Origin: Rhodobacter sp. | GTDB lineage: Bacteria > Pseudomonadota > Alphaproteobacteria > Rhodobacterales > Rhodobacteraceae | Assembly (NCBI GenBank): GCA_013824055.1 | Contig: PNNE01000347.1 | Span: 1 to 22,349, forward strand | DNA: 22,349 bases | Direction: 5' to 3' | Shown here: positions 1-8,863 of the stretch, one piece after another | Layout of the letters: every line of letters starts with the position of its first letter | How positions within the stretch are numbered: the first letter of the stretch is position 1 | Position numbers and translations under genes: made by a program | The notes under the pieces: generated by a model | Seen by the model: only the letters and a program-made list of their open reading frames with translations | Databases searched by the model: none | Told to the model about the DNA's origin: nothing

Positions 1-140
1 TCTGCCGCGACGACCACGCCTCTGTGCCGGGCATTGTTGCCCTGTCGCGCCGGACAAAGCACGAACCCGCTGCTATGGCCTTGATCCTGCCCCGGTTATC
101 GACCAGCTTCGCCCAGGATCGAAGCGAGACGCATTTCCAG

Positions 141-977
141 ATGGCCGACATTGACCTCAGCGTGATCATTCCCGCCCATGATGAAGAGGCATGGATCGCC
201 CGCTGCCTTGCCGCACTTCTGGCGCAGGACGGTGACACGGGCACAGTCGAGATCCTGGTCGTCGCCAATGCCTGCCGGGACCGCACGGTCGCAATCGCCG
301 AAAGCCACGCCCTGCGGGCCGCCACAAGGGGCTGGACGCTGCGGGTTCTCGACCTTGCGCAGGGCGGCAAGATCCTGGCGCTGAATGCCGGAGACCGGGC
401 CGCACGGGGGCAGTCCCGGATCTACCTTGACGCCGACATCACCTGCGAGCCCCCGATGCTGGCCCAGCTTCGCGCCGCCCTTGCCACCGACGCCCCGCGC
501 TATGCCACCGGGACCCTGGCCGTCGCCCCGGCTCGGTCCTGGGTGACACGCGCCTATGCCTCGGTCTGGCGCCGCCTGCCCTTTGTCCGGGGGGGGGCCG
601 TGGGGGCCGGACTTTTCGCCGTGAACGCCGCCGGTCGTGCGCGCTGGGGGGACTTTCCACCCGTCATCTCGGACGACACCTTCGTCCGCCTCTCGTTCGC
701 GCCCGCCGAACGGATCGAGGTCCCCGCCCGCTATCATTGGCCGATGGTCGAGGGGTTCGGGAACCTTGTCCGCGTGCGCCGCCGCCAGGACGCGGGCGTC
801 GACGAACTGCGCCGCCTGCATCCCGCGCTCTTTGCCAACGAAGGCAAGGCCCCGCTGACCAAAGGCGATCTTGCGCGGCTCGCCCTGCGCGTCCCGCTGG
901 GCTTTGTGGTCTATCTTGCGGTCCACCTGGCCGTGCGGATGCGCCCCCCCGCGGCGGACTGGACGCGCGGCCGATGA
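141..977 (+). CDS. Family 2 glycosyltransferase (exopolysaccharide)
   Basis: Probably adds one sugar to a lipid-linked repeat unit at the inner face of the cytoplasmic membrane; donor and acceptor cannot be read. From the ATG at 141 the protein is 278 aa and opens with the GT2 nucleotide-binding strand SVIIPAHDEE. It then shows a DAD metal site (about 97-99), a DD pair in VISDDTF (about 178-179) that fits the catalytic base region, and an RRRQ motif (about 213-216) matching the usual (Q/R)xxRW position. A hydrophobic stretch near the C-terminus (LGFVVYLAVHLAV) may anchor it. The frame is open back to position 1, with a GTG at 24 and an ATG at 75. I chose 141 because the GT2 fold normally starts within a few residues of this strand, although no clear Shine-Dalgarno precedes it. 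It contains a run of nine G (589-597). It overlaps or abuts the next gene, so the two are likely one operon. Confidence 0.85.
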   Translation: MADIDLSVIIPAHDEEAWIARCLAALLAQDGDTGTVEILVVANACRDRTVAIAESHALRAATRGWTLRVLDLAQGGKILALNAGDRAARGQSRIYLDADITCEPPMLAQLRAALATDAPRYATGTLAVAPARSWVTRAYASVWRRLPFVRGGAVGAGLFAVNAAGRARWGDFPPVISDDTFVRLSFAPAERIEVPARYHWPMVEGFGNLVRVRRRQDAGVDELRRLHPALFANEGKAPLTKGDLARLALRVPLGFVVYLAVHLAVRMRPPAADWTRGR

Positions 978-988
978 CAGGGGACAGC

Positions 989-2224
989 ATGACCGACGAC
1001 CGCCCGATCGCCTATCTGACCGGCGACTACCCCAAGGTGTCGCACACCTTCATCCTGCGCGAGGTCCAGGCCGTCCGCGCGGCGGGGGTCCCCGTCCTCA
1101 CCTGCTCGGTTCGCAAACCCGCAGCCGAAGCGTTCATGGGCGACGAAGAACGCGCGGCCCGGGCCGAAACCTTCTACGTCATCGAGGCGGCAAAGAACCC
1201 GCTTCGCCTGCTGGCCGCGCATGGCCGGGCCCTGCTGCGCAGCCCTGGCACCTGGGGCGCGACGCTGGCGCTGGCGATCCGGATGCGCTCGCCGGGGCTG
1301 AAGGCACTGCTCTGGCAGCTGTTCTACTTCGTGGAAGCCGGAGTCCTGGCCGACCACCTGGCGCGCAACCGGGTCCGCCACCTGCACAACCACTTCGCCA
1401 ATTCCAGCTGCTCGGTCGCGGTTCTGGCGGCGAAACTGGCGGGCATCCCCTTCAGCTTCACCGAACATGGCCCCGCGATCTTCTTCGAGGTCGACCGCTG
1501 GTCGCTGCCGGAAAAGATCGCACGCGCCAGCTTCGTCGTGGCGATCACGCATTTCTGCCGCGCGCAGCTGATGCTCTTTTCCAGCCCCGCCGACTGGTCG
1601 AAGATCGCCATCGTCCATTGTGGAGTTGCCCCCGCGGCCTACCGGCGCGAGCCGGGCGGCAATGGCAAGCGGGTGGCCTTCGTCGGGCGGCTGGACCCGG
1701 TCAAGGGCGCGCTGCTGCTGATCGAGGCGATGGCCGAGGTGCTGAAAGCCCACCCCGATGCGACCCTCACCCTTGCGGGCGACGGTCCTGCCCGCGCGGG
1801 GGCAGAGGCGCGGGCCAAGGCGCTTGGCATCGACGGCTCGGTCCGGTTCGCGGGCTTCATGACCCAGGGCCAGGTGGCCGACCTCCTCGCCCGATCCGAC
1901 ATGCTGGTCCTGCCCTCCTTCGCCGAAGGTCTGCCGGTGGTCTACATGGAGGCGCTGGCCTCGCGCATCCCCGTCGTCGCCAGCCGCGTGGCCGGGGTGC
2001 AGGAGCTGGTCGAGGACGGAGTGACCGGCTACGCCGTCCCGCCGGGCGACCTGCCGACGCTGGTCGACCGGATCATCCGGCTGATGGACAACCCGAACGC
2101 CGCCCGCGACATGGGCCTCGCCGGGCGCAGTGTTGTCGAACAACAGTTCGACATCGCCCGGGAAGGCGCCTGGCTGGCACGGCTCTTCCGCCAGGGCGGG
2201 CCGCAGGGTCGGCTGCGGCCCTAG
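989..2224 (+). CDS. Family 4 glycosyltransferase (WcaL/EpsF-like)
   Basis: A retaining GT-B glycosyltransferase, 411 aa, expected to extend the exopolysaccharide repeat unit in the cytoplasm. The N-terminal domain begins with YLTGDYPKVSHTFILREV, a pattern typical of colanic-acid WcaL-like enzymes. The C-terminal nucleotide-sugar domain starts near FVGRLDPVKG (about 231-240) and carries the EX7E motif (E313 and E321 in FAEGLPVVYME). An in-frame ATG at 974 overlaps the stop of the upstream gene (ATGA). I prefer 989 because GGGGA at 980-984 is well spaced for it, but 974 remains possible. No terminator-like hairpin is visible in the 77 bp before the convergent next gene. Confidence 0.88.
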   Translation: MTDDRPIAYLTGDYPKVSHTFILREVQAVRAAGVPVLTCSVRKPAAEAFMGDEERAARAETFYVIEAAKNPLRLLAAHGRALLRSPGTWGATLALAIRMRSPGLKALLWQLFYFVEAGVLADHLARNRVRHLHNHFANSSCSVAVLAAKLAGIPFSFTEHGPAIFFEVDRWSLPEKIARASFVVAITHFCRAQLMLFSSPADWSKIAIVHCGVAPAAYRREPGGNGKRVAFVGRLDPVKGALLLIEAMAEVLKAHPDATLTLAGDGPARAGAEARAKALGIDGSVRFAGFMTQGQVADLLARSDMLVLPSFAEGLPVVYMEALASRIPVVASRVAGVQELVEDGVTGYAVPPGDLPTLVDRIIRLMDNPNAARDMGLAGRSVVEQQFDIAREGAWLARLFRQGGPQGRLRP

Positions 2225-2301
2225 GCACCGCGCCGGCGGAGTGCAGCCTTGCTGTCGCCGGATCTCGCGACGAGAAGACGAAGTCGCACGAGGAGCAGTC
2301 G

Positions 2302-3282
2302 CTACTTGTATTCGATCAGCCTGGCCCGTCGCCGCCGCAGGCGGTTCAGGTGGAATTCCAGCACCCCCTGCACCTCGGGAAACTTGCCCAGCACCAGAAA
2401 GGCCGCGCGTTCCCAGCCCAATCGACGCGACAACCGCAGGATCTGCACCGGATAGGCCAGCAGCAGCAGCCCCGCCCAGGGCGTCACGACCAGTCCCAAG
2501 AAAGCGACCAGCGGCAAGATCGCGCCCCAAAGCACCGCCCGCCGGGTTTCTGTCACCCAGTGCCGTTCGGGTGCCGCACCATGCAGTGCCGCGCCTTCCG
2601 CAAAGGCATGGCCGCTGCGCCGCGTGCGCCTCCACCACTGGCCGATCCGCGTCATCGCCGCATCATGCAGGGTCATTTCCCGGTCGATCCGCCAGACCTC
2701 CCAGCCCGCCTGGCGCAACCTGACGCAAAGCTCGGGTTCTTCGCCCGCGATCAGGCCCGGATCATAGCCGCCTACCTCGGCCACCGCTGCCACGCGCATC
2801 AGCGCATCGCCGCCACAGGCCTTGGCTTGCCCCGGCGGAGTATCCCATTCGGCATCGCAAAGCCGGTTCCAGACCGAAGCCTCGGGATGGATCTCGCGCC
2901 GCCGCCCGCAGACGACGGCAACCGACGGGCGCGTTGCAAGAAAGGTCTCGGCCGTCTCCAGCCAGCCCGGCTGAATCCGGCAATCCCCATCGACGAACTG
3001 CACGAATTCGGGCGCACCCAGGGCGCGCAGGCGGGCAAGGCCTGCGTTGCGGGCGCGCGCGGCGGTGAAGGGCCGGGTCATGTCCAGCGCCACCACCTCG
3101 GCCCCGGCCGCGCGTGCCGCATCGACGCTGCCGTCGGTCGAGCCGGAATCGACATAGACCAGCGGTCGCACCCAGGCCGGAAACGAGGCCAGGCAAGCCA
3201 CGAGTCGCGCCCCTTCGTTGCGGCCGATGATCACGGCCCCCATACGGCCAGGCGTCGGGTCGGGGTCGGTCACGGGCGGCAT
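2302..3282 (-). CDS. Family 2 glycosyltransferase with C-terminal membrane segments
   Basis: Transcribed leftward, 326 aa from the ATG at 3282; the ATG at 3243 (giving MGAVIIGRNEGA) is an alternative start. The GT2 domain shows AVIIGRNEGAR (about 16-26), a VDSGSTDGS strand-loop, the DGD metal site (98-100), a GEEPELCVRLR acidic motif (about 180-190) and QWWRRTRRSG (about 215-224), which match the ordered catalytic signatures of processive-like GT2 enzymes. Two hydrophobic segments (about 249-268 and 269-282) suggest membrane attachment. It is convergent with the GT4 gene on its left and divergent from the polymerase gene on its right, sharing a 168-bp promoter region. It likely adds a sugar to the same polymer; the substrate is unknown. 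Confidence 0.87.
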   Translation of the reverse strand: MPPVTDPDPTPGRMGAVIIGRNEGARLVACLASFPAWVRPLVYVDSGSTDGSVDAARAAGAEVVALDMTRPFTAARARNAGLARLRALGAPEFVQFVDGDCRIQPGWLETAETFLATRPSVAVVCGRRREIHPEASVWNRLCDAEWDTPPGQAKACGGDALMRVAAVAEVGGYDPGLIAGEEPELCVRLRQAGWEVWRIDREMTLHDAAMTRIGQWWRRTRRSGHAFAEGAALHGAAPERHWVTETRRAVLWGAILPLVAFLGLVVTPWAGLLLLAYPVQILRLSRRLGWERAAFLVLGKFPEVQGVLEFHLNRLRRRRARLIEYK

Positions 3283-3309
3283 GCGGCATCCGGGTCGGTC
3301 ATGGCGGCA

Positions 3310-3359
3310 CCTTGGCGGAAATCCTGCAACCTTCCAAGGCAATTGGACCGAAAATTGCC
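3310..3359. promoter_or_regulatory. Two nested inverted repeats in a divergent promoter region
   Basis: Within the 168 bp between the leftward GT2 gene and the rightward polymerase gene there are two perfect dyads. CCTTGG at 3310-3315 pairs with CCAAGG at 3334-3339. GGCAATT at 3338-3344 pairs with AATTGCC at 3353-3359 around an 8-nt centre. Their position suggests operator sites for a regulator acting on both directions, but no known consensus is recognised and short dyads occur by chance. Confidence 0.35.
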
Positions 3360-3450
3360 CCGGATTTGCGCCTTCGCCCGAGATGGCCTTTTCCTTCGCG
3401 CGCCAGACCGGATAGAACGGGCCAATCCAAGCGCTGCCGAACGGGCCCGG

Positions 3451-4929
3451 ATGCCGAACGCCTTTGCCTATCTGGTTCTTCTCAGCTTTCCGCTGCTCGC
3501 GGTGGTGCTGTTCCGGGTGCTGCCATTGCAGCGCGCCCTGATCTGGACATTGATCTCGGGGCATCTGCTGCTGCCGTCGTCGATGCACATCAAGATCCCG
3601 ATGGTGCCGCTGATCGACCGGTCGCTGGTGCCGGCCCTCTCGGCTTTGATCCTTTGCGCGCTGCTGGCGCCCAGACGCCCGTCTGTCTCGGATCGGGACA
3701 CCCGGTTCGGGCGGTCGGTGTTCATCGTTCTGCTGTCGATGGTTCTGCTGACGCCGTTCCTGACCGTGCTGCAGAACACCGAGCCGATGATCAATGGCCG
3801 CCTCTTCCTTCCGGGCCTCCGGCTGTACGATGCGTTCAGCATGATCTCGACGATCGTGGCGACAATGATCCCGCTCTGGCTGGGCCTGCGTTACCTCAAC
3901 ACGCATGAGGGTCACCGCGCCCTGCTGGAAGCCTTCGTGATCTCTGCCGTGGTCTATACCTTCCCCGCGCTGATCGAGATTCGGATCAGCCCGCAGTTGC
4001 ACAACTGGATCTACGGCTTTTTCCCGCACGATTTCATCCAGCATATCCGCGACGGCGGCTTCCGCCCGGTGGTCCTGCTGAATCACGGGCTGATGGTCGG
4101 CATCTACTTCTGCATTGGCGTCATCTCGGCGGGGGTCCTGTACCGCGAGGCCCGGCGCGAGGGCCGGCCGTCCTGGAAATGGCTGGTCGCGATGCTCTGG
4201 CTGGCCGGAGTGCTGTTCCTGTCCAAGTCGCTCGGGGCGCTGATCCTGGCCGTCATCTTCGGCACGGCCGTGCTGTTCTTCAGCCGGCGGCTGCAGATCA
4301 TGCTGGCCGTGGTCGTGGCTGTCATCGTGATGTTCTACCCGATGATGCGCGGCGCCGGCTGGGTTCCGGTGGAAACGGTCTACAACTTCGCCCTGTCGAT
4401 CAGCGAGGATCGCGCCGCCTCGCTGCGGTTCCGGCTGGACAACGAGGACGCGCTGCTTGAACACGCCAACGACAAGCCGCTGGCGGGCTGGGGCAGCTGG
4501 GGTCGCAACCAGCTTTACGACCCCGCGACCGGTCGGATGATCAGCACCACCGACGGGATCTGGATCATCATCATCGGAATGTTCGGCTGGATCGGCTACA
4601 TCGGCCGCTTCGGCCTGCTGACCGCCCCAATCCTGTTCTACGCGATGCGCCAGCGGCAGTTCGGGCCCTCGCTCATCACGCCGGGCCTGATGATGGTTCT
4701 GGCGGCGAACCTGATCGACCTTTTGCCGAACGCCGGCCTGGTGAACTATGTCTGGCTGATGGCCGGGGCAGTCGCGGGCTATGTGCTCTGGCGCGATCCG
4801 CAGGACAGCGGCGCGCTTGCCGACCCGGCGGCCAGCGGGGCCAATCTGCGTGCATCCTGGCTGATGGCCGAGCAAGCTGCCCCACGCTTGCGCCAGAAAC
4901 GGTCAGAGCTGCGGGGAACCGCTCGATGA
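3451..4929 (+). CDS. Wzy/O-antigen ligase-type polysaccharide polymerase
   Basis: A polytopic inner-membrane protein of 492 aa with about 12 hydrophobic segments, for example near 5-24, 57-74, 88-107, 130-150, 160-177, 209-231, 243-278, 281-298, 368-400 and 408-447. A long soluble stretch lies between about 300 and 365 and includes LAGWGSWGRNQ, the glycine-rich motif seen in O-antigen polymerase/ligase (Wzy_C-like) proteins. The loop before residue 210 (DFIQHIRDGGFRP) is rich in basic and aromatic residues, as in these families. The likely role is periplasmic polymerisation of lipid-linked repeat units. The start at 3451 puts the first membrane segment at the N-terminus; the preceding Shine-Dalgarno is weak. 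Its stop overlaps the next start (ATGA at 4926), which implies translational coupling. It could instead be a ligase; the exopolysaccharide context favours polymerase. Confidence 0.8.
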   Translation: MPNAFAYLVLLSFPLLAVVLFRVLPLQRALIWTLISGHLLLPSSMHIKIPMVPLIDRSLVPALSALILCALLAPRRPSVSDRDTRFGRSVFIVLLSMVLLTPFLTVLQNTEPMINGRLFLPGLRLYDAFSMISTIVATMIPLWLGLRYLNTHEGHRALLEAFVISAVVYTFPALIEIRISPQLHNWIYGFFPHDFIQHIRDGGFRPVVLLNHGLMVGIYFCIGVISAGVLYREARREGRPSWKWLVAMLWLAGVLFLSKSLGALILAVIFGTAVLFFSRRLQIMLAVVVAVIVMFYPMMRGAGWVPVETVYNFALSISEDRAASLRFRLDNEDALLEHANDKPLAGWGSWGRNQLYDPATGRMISTTDGIWIIIIGMFGWIGYIGRFGLLTAPILFYAMRQRQFGPSLITPGLMMVLAANLIDLLPNAGLVNYVWLMAGAVAGYVLWRDPQDSGALADPAASGANLRASWLMAEQAAPRLRQKRSELRGTAR

Positions 4930-6134
4930 GCCTAACCCCTGCCGCCCGACCGTTTCGGATCGGGCTTCTGACCCCGGCCTGGCCCGGCACGGCCACAGCC
5001 AACGGCATCGCCTCGGCCACGGCGCATCTCGCCCAGGGCCTTGAGGCCATCGGGCACGAGGTCACGATCCTGACCGGGATGATCGACGGGGCGCACCGGC
5101 ATCCGCGGCTGGTGCAACTTGCGCCCCTGCCCTTCAGCCTGACCGAGCGGCTGGTTGGCCGCTTCTTCCCCGACCGTGGCCTGCGCGGGGTGAACATCCG
5201 CAAGCTGATCATGGGCGCGCAGCAGGCGATCAGGGACCACGGCATCGAGGTCCTGCTGATGGAGGAATCCTACGGCTGGGCCGGAGCGGTCAGCGCGGCG
5301 GTGTCGATCCCGGTGGTCGCGACGCTGCACGGGCCGCAATGGCTGCACCGGGTCACGCCCGCGCCGCCGCGGCGCGGACCGGAAGCCCGCCGCGAAAACT
5401 GGGAGCGCGCCGGACTGCAACGCGTCGACGCGATCATCTCGCCCTCGCGCGATGTGCTGGACCGGACACGGTTGGAGTGGGGCCTGCCAGAGGTTCCGAC
5501 CACTGTGATCGGCAATGCGGTGGCCCTGCCCAGCCTGGACCGGCCTGCGGCGCAGTCTGCCGAACCCCGGCTGCTGTTCATCGGGCGCTTCGATCGGATC
5601 AAGGGCGCCGACGTGCTGCTGGACGCCTTTGCCCGCGTCGCGGCCCTTCGCCCAGAGGTCCGCCTGACCTTCGCCGGCCCCGATGTCGGCATCCCGCAGC
5701 CCGACGGGTCCCGGCTGCATCTGTCCCAGGCGCTTGCGCGCCTGCCTGCCGCGGCCCGCGACCGGATCGAGGTCCTTGGGCACCGCACCCGCGACGAGAT
5801 CGCCGAACTTCGGCGGCATCACCCGATCACGCTGATCGCCTCGCGCTACGAGACCTTCGGCGTCGCCCTGATCGAGGCGTTGGCGGCGGGGTCCGCCGTG
5901 GTCGCCACCCGGGCCGGGGGCTGCGCCGAGATCCTGCGTGATGGTGACACGGGCCTTCTGGTGCCGTCCGAAGACGCCGCCGCGATGGCAGAGGCCTGCC
6001 TGCGCCTCTTGGCGGACCCCGCGCTTGCCTTGCGCCTGGGCCGGGCAGCGCGGGCCGACGTCGAGGCGCGCTTCACGCCCGATGTGATCGCGCGCGAGGT
6101 CGCAAGCTTCCTCGCGCGGGTCTGCCGAAGCTAG
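4926..6134 (+). CDS. Family 4 glycosyltransferase
   Basis: A GT-B glycosyltransferase of 402 aa. The N-terminal acceptor domain begins RIGLLTPAWPGTATANGIA with a glycine/asparagine-rich loop, and the C-terminal donor domain begins near LLFIGRFDRIKGADVLL (about 216-232). The EX7E catalytic/donor motif is present (E309 to E317 in YETFGVALIEAL), followed by VATRAGGCAEILRDG, the usual family 4 nucleotide-sugar contact. The start overlaps the stop of the polymerase gene, so the two proteins are probably made together. Its 3' end is only 3 bp from the convergent oxygenase gene, with no visible terminator between them. The sugar is unknown. Confidence 0.9.
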   Translation: MSLTPAARPFRIGLLTPAWPGTATANGIASATAHLAQGLEAIGHEVTILTGMIDGAHRHPRLVQLAPLPFSLTERLVGRFFPDRGLRGVNIRKLIMGAQQAIRDHGIEVLLMEESYGWAGAVSAAVSIPVVATLHGPQWLHRVTPAPPRRGPEARRENWERAGLQRVDAIISPSRDVLDRTRLEWGLPEVPTTVIGNAVALPSLDRPAAQSAEPRLLFIGRFDRIKGADVLLDAFARVAALRPEVRLTFAGPDVGIPQPDGSRLHLSQALARLPAAARDRIEVLGHRTRDEIAELRRHHPITLIASRYETFGVALIEALAAGSAVVATRAGGCAEILRDGDTGLLVPSEDAAAMAEACLRLLADPALALRLGRAARADVEARFTPDVIAREVASFLARVCRS

Positions 6135-6137
6135 GGC

Positions 6138-6977
6138 TCAGATCCCCAGCTTGCGCAGCCGTCCGTCCAGGCGGCGCCAGATGAAGGGCGGCAGCACGTT
6201 GTGCAGGAAGCGGTGCCGTGCCTCCAGCCGGTCCTTCTTGTCCTTGGTGCCGGGGCGCGGCCTGAACAGGGTGGTGTGCGATTCGCGCGACGAATCCCAG
6301 GTCGCGGTGTAGTAATACAGCGCGATCGACATCCGCGGCTCGCCGTTCGGGTGGTTCACCGGCTCGGGGTTGCCGTGCCAGGTGTTCGACCCGGTGTTGA
6401 AGCAGCACATCCGGTTGAACAGCGGGACGAAGCCTGCGACCTTGGCGGTCATATCGTCATTCCAGACCTCGAACGACCCGCCGTATTCCTCTTTCCAGTC
6501 CTTGTTCAGGTAGATCAGGACGTTCATCCGGCGTTCCAGGTTCAGCTTGCCGTGGTGGTTGAAGTCGGCATGGATATCCAGGTGCCCGCCGTTCGACACC
6601 ACATGAATTCCGCCACCGGCGAAATAAGGGTCCGGGATCAGCCCGTCGATTCCGGTCAGCTCCTCCAGGAAAGCCAGGAAGGACTTGGAGTTCAGCGAAT
6701 GGAACAACGCGCGGGTATAAGGCCCCAGGCGTTCGGGCATGTAGGCCGCCTTCAGCTTTTCCTGCGGGCGGTTGAAGAAGCTTTCGGCTGCAGGCAGGGT
6801 GCGCAGCTCTTCGCGCACCCGGTCCAGGATCTCGGGCGGCATGAAGTTGTCGAAGCAGCCATAGGGATAGGGGGTCCGGCTGCGATACTCGGCAGCAGCC
6901 GCCTTGCCGAACTCGCGCGCCTCATCGGCCGAGATCAACAGGGTTTCAGGGTCGATGGCCAGGGAATTGACGGACAT
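6138..6977 (-). CDS. 2-oxoglutarate/Fe(II)-dependent oxygenase (prolyl-4-hydroxylase-like fold)
   Basis: The protein (279 aa) has the complete facial triad of this superfamily: H136 and D138 in DIHADFNHHG, then H201 in NTWHGNPEP, with R215 in EPRMSIALYYY in the place that binds 2-oxoglutarate. It would hydroxylate a substrate using O2 and 2-oxoglutarate. Surrounding genes suggest the substrate is a sugar, a sugar substituent or a small protein of the polysaccharide pathway, but this is inference. The ATG at 6977 has a good Shine-Dalgarno (GAGAGG about 5 nt upstream). It lies downstream of, and in the same direction as, the ABC flippase gene with a 67-bp gap, so co-transcription is plausible. 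Confidence 0.85.
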   Translation of the reverse strand: MSVNSLAIDPETLLISADEAREFGKAAAAEYRSRTPYPYGCFDNFMPPEILDRVREELRTLPAAESFFNRPQEKLKAAYMPERLGPYTRALFHSLNSKSFLAFLEELTGIDGLIPDPYFAGGGIHVVSNGGHLDIHADFNHHGKLNLERRMNVLIYLNKDWKEEYGGSFEVWNDDMTAKVAGFVPLFNRMCCFNTGSNTWHGNPEPVNHPNGEPRMSIALYYYTATWDSSRESHTTLFRPRPGTKDKKDRLEARHRFLHNVLPPFIWRRLDGRLRKLGI

Positions 6978-7044
6978 GATAACCTCTCAGTCTAGTCTGA
7001 CACGGGCCGGAAGGCAGCCCGGATGCGGATCAAAGGTGGAACGT

Positions 7045-8863
7045 TCAAACTCCGGCACGGGCTTCCTCCACCCCGCCGGAAACCATCCGCCGGAACACCT
7101 CGTTTCCGGCAAGAAGCTCGTCATAGCTGCCTTGGGCCAGAAGCCGACCGCGTTCCATCAGGAAGATCGTGTCGCAGCTCTTCACCGTGCTCAGCCGGTG
7201 CGCGATCAGGATGATCGTCTTGTCGGCGCGGATGTTCTGCACCGCCTCCATCACCACGCGCTCGGTGATGTTGTCCAGCGCCGAGGTCGCCTCATCCATG
7301 ATCAGCAGCGCCGGGTCCCGGTACAGCGCCCGCGCGATGCCGATGCGCTGGCGCTGGCCGCCGGACAGGCGCACGCCACGCTCGCCCACCAGGGTCTGGT
7401 AGCCCTGCGGCAGGTCGGACATGACGAAATCATGCAGCGCCGCCGTGCGCGCCGCCCGCTCGACGCCCGCCATGTCGATCTGGTCCTTCGGAACGCCGAA
7501 GGCGATGTTGGCGGCAATGCTGTCGTCCGTCAGGAAGATCGCCTGCGGCACATAGCCCAGGGTCTTCTGCCAGGCGCGCCGGTTCTCGTCGGTGATCGGC
7601 ACCCCGTCCACCCGGATCTCCCCCTCGTCGGGGGTCAGCAGGCCCAGGATGAGATCGACCAGCGTCGTCTTGCCCGCCCCGGTTCCGCCGACGATCCCGA
7701 CCGTGGTGCGCGCACCGATCGACAGGTCCACCCCCCGCAGCGTCGGCCGTTCGGCAGTGGCATAGGCGAAACTGATCTTCGACAGCTCCAGCGACCGCTC
7801 CAGCGGCATCGGCTTTGGCGTTGGCGCCTCCTGGATCGGCCGCGGCGGCGTCGCCGCGATGTCCTGCACGATCGTGTCCAGGATCGCGGTCGCCCCGCGG
7901 ATCGACACCAGCGCATGGTAGATCTGCTGCAAGGCCGGCAGAAGCCGCATGGTCGAGAAGGCGATGACCCCCAGAGTCGGGACGATGGCCGTGATGTTGC
8001 CCTCGTTGCGGAACAAGAGCAGCAGGATCAGCCCCAGCAGGGTACCGAAGGTGATCGCCTCCAGGATGAAGCGTGGCAGTTCCGCCATCACGCCCATCGT
8101 GGCGCCGGAATGCGCGGCCTTGTAGGCGGCGGTCGCGTAGCTGCTGACATAGGTCGCCTCAAGGCCCATCACCTTGACGTCCTTGATGCCGCCGGTCGCC
8201 TCTTGCGCGACGACGAACCGGTCCTCGAAGGCGTTCATCATGTCCGCGCCCAGGCTGTGCAGCCGACCCCGGAAGCGCAGGTAGATCAGCCCGTAGCCCA
8301 GTCCAAGCACCAGGGCCGAGACCACCGTGACCATGGGGTCGACCAGCATCAGGAAGCAGGATCGCCAGAACCAGCAGGCCATTGGCCACCAGGCGCAGGC
8401 AGGGCTGGATCACCCGGGCCACCAGGCCGTCAACCTCGTTCAGGACGTTCTTGCCCAGCTCGGCGCTGTTGCGGTCCAGAAACCAGGGATAGGGCTGGCT
8501 GAGATAGGCCGACAACAGACGCGTCGACACCGTATAGCCGCGCATGGTCGAAAAGCGAATCAGCGCGTAGGTCCCAAACGCCTTGACCGCCAGTCCGGCC
8601 ATGACCACGACCAGGACGGCAACGGCAAGCCAGACCTGAAACGAGAAGGTGCTGTCGAACCCGACCCAATCGTAGACAGCCGCCATTCGGGCGTTGGTCT
8701 GCACCATTTCCGGCGCAGACAGGACATTCAGCAGCATCATGACCGCCGAGATGCCCAGAATCTCGGCGACTGCAACCATGACCATCAGCGCCGTGAGCAG
8801 CCAGAATCGCCTGCGCTCTACCTGGTCGAACAATGCGAAAAGCTTGCGATATGTCGCGATCAA
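7045..8863 (-). pseudogene. ABC transporter (PglK/MsbA-type flippase), one-base frameshift
   Basis: Two overlapping frames encode one protein. The N-terminal part starts at a TTG at 8863 and gives MIATYRKLFALFDQVERRR followed by membrane segments; it reads to about codon 170. The remainder continues in the next frame from about 8352 to 7045. Removing one C in CTTCCTG (minus strand, 8350-8356) joins them into a 605-residue half-transporter of normal size. The ATPase domain has Walker A GGTGAGKTT (about 392-400 of the merged protein), signature LSGGQRQRIG (about 499), Walker B LLIMDEATSAL (about 519) and an H-loop histidine in LIAHRLSTV (about 555). As a dimer it would flip lipid-linked oligosaccharide across the inner membrane. 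The frameshift lies among the membrane segments and would abolish function if real; all domain residues downstream look intact, so a base error or very recent mutation is likely. Confidence 0.85.

Noticed and set aside
2302..4875. A very long leftward open frame antisense to the polymerase gene
   Set aside because: Only its last third (2302-3282) has GT2 motifs. The rest is antisense to a clear membrane protein and rich in Gln, Asp, His and Arg, a by-product of GC-rich third positions.
8350..8356. Programmed ribosomal frameshift in the ABC gene
   Set aside because: No slippery heptamer, no shift-prone stop codon and no downstream stem are evident; a simple base error or mutation explains it.
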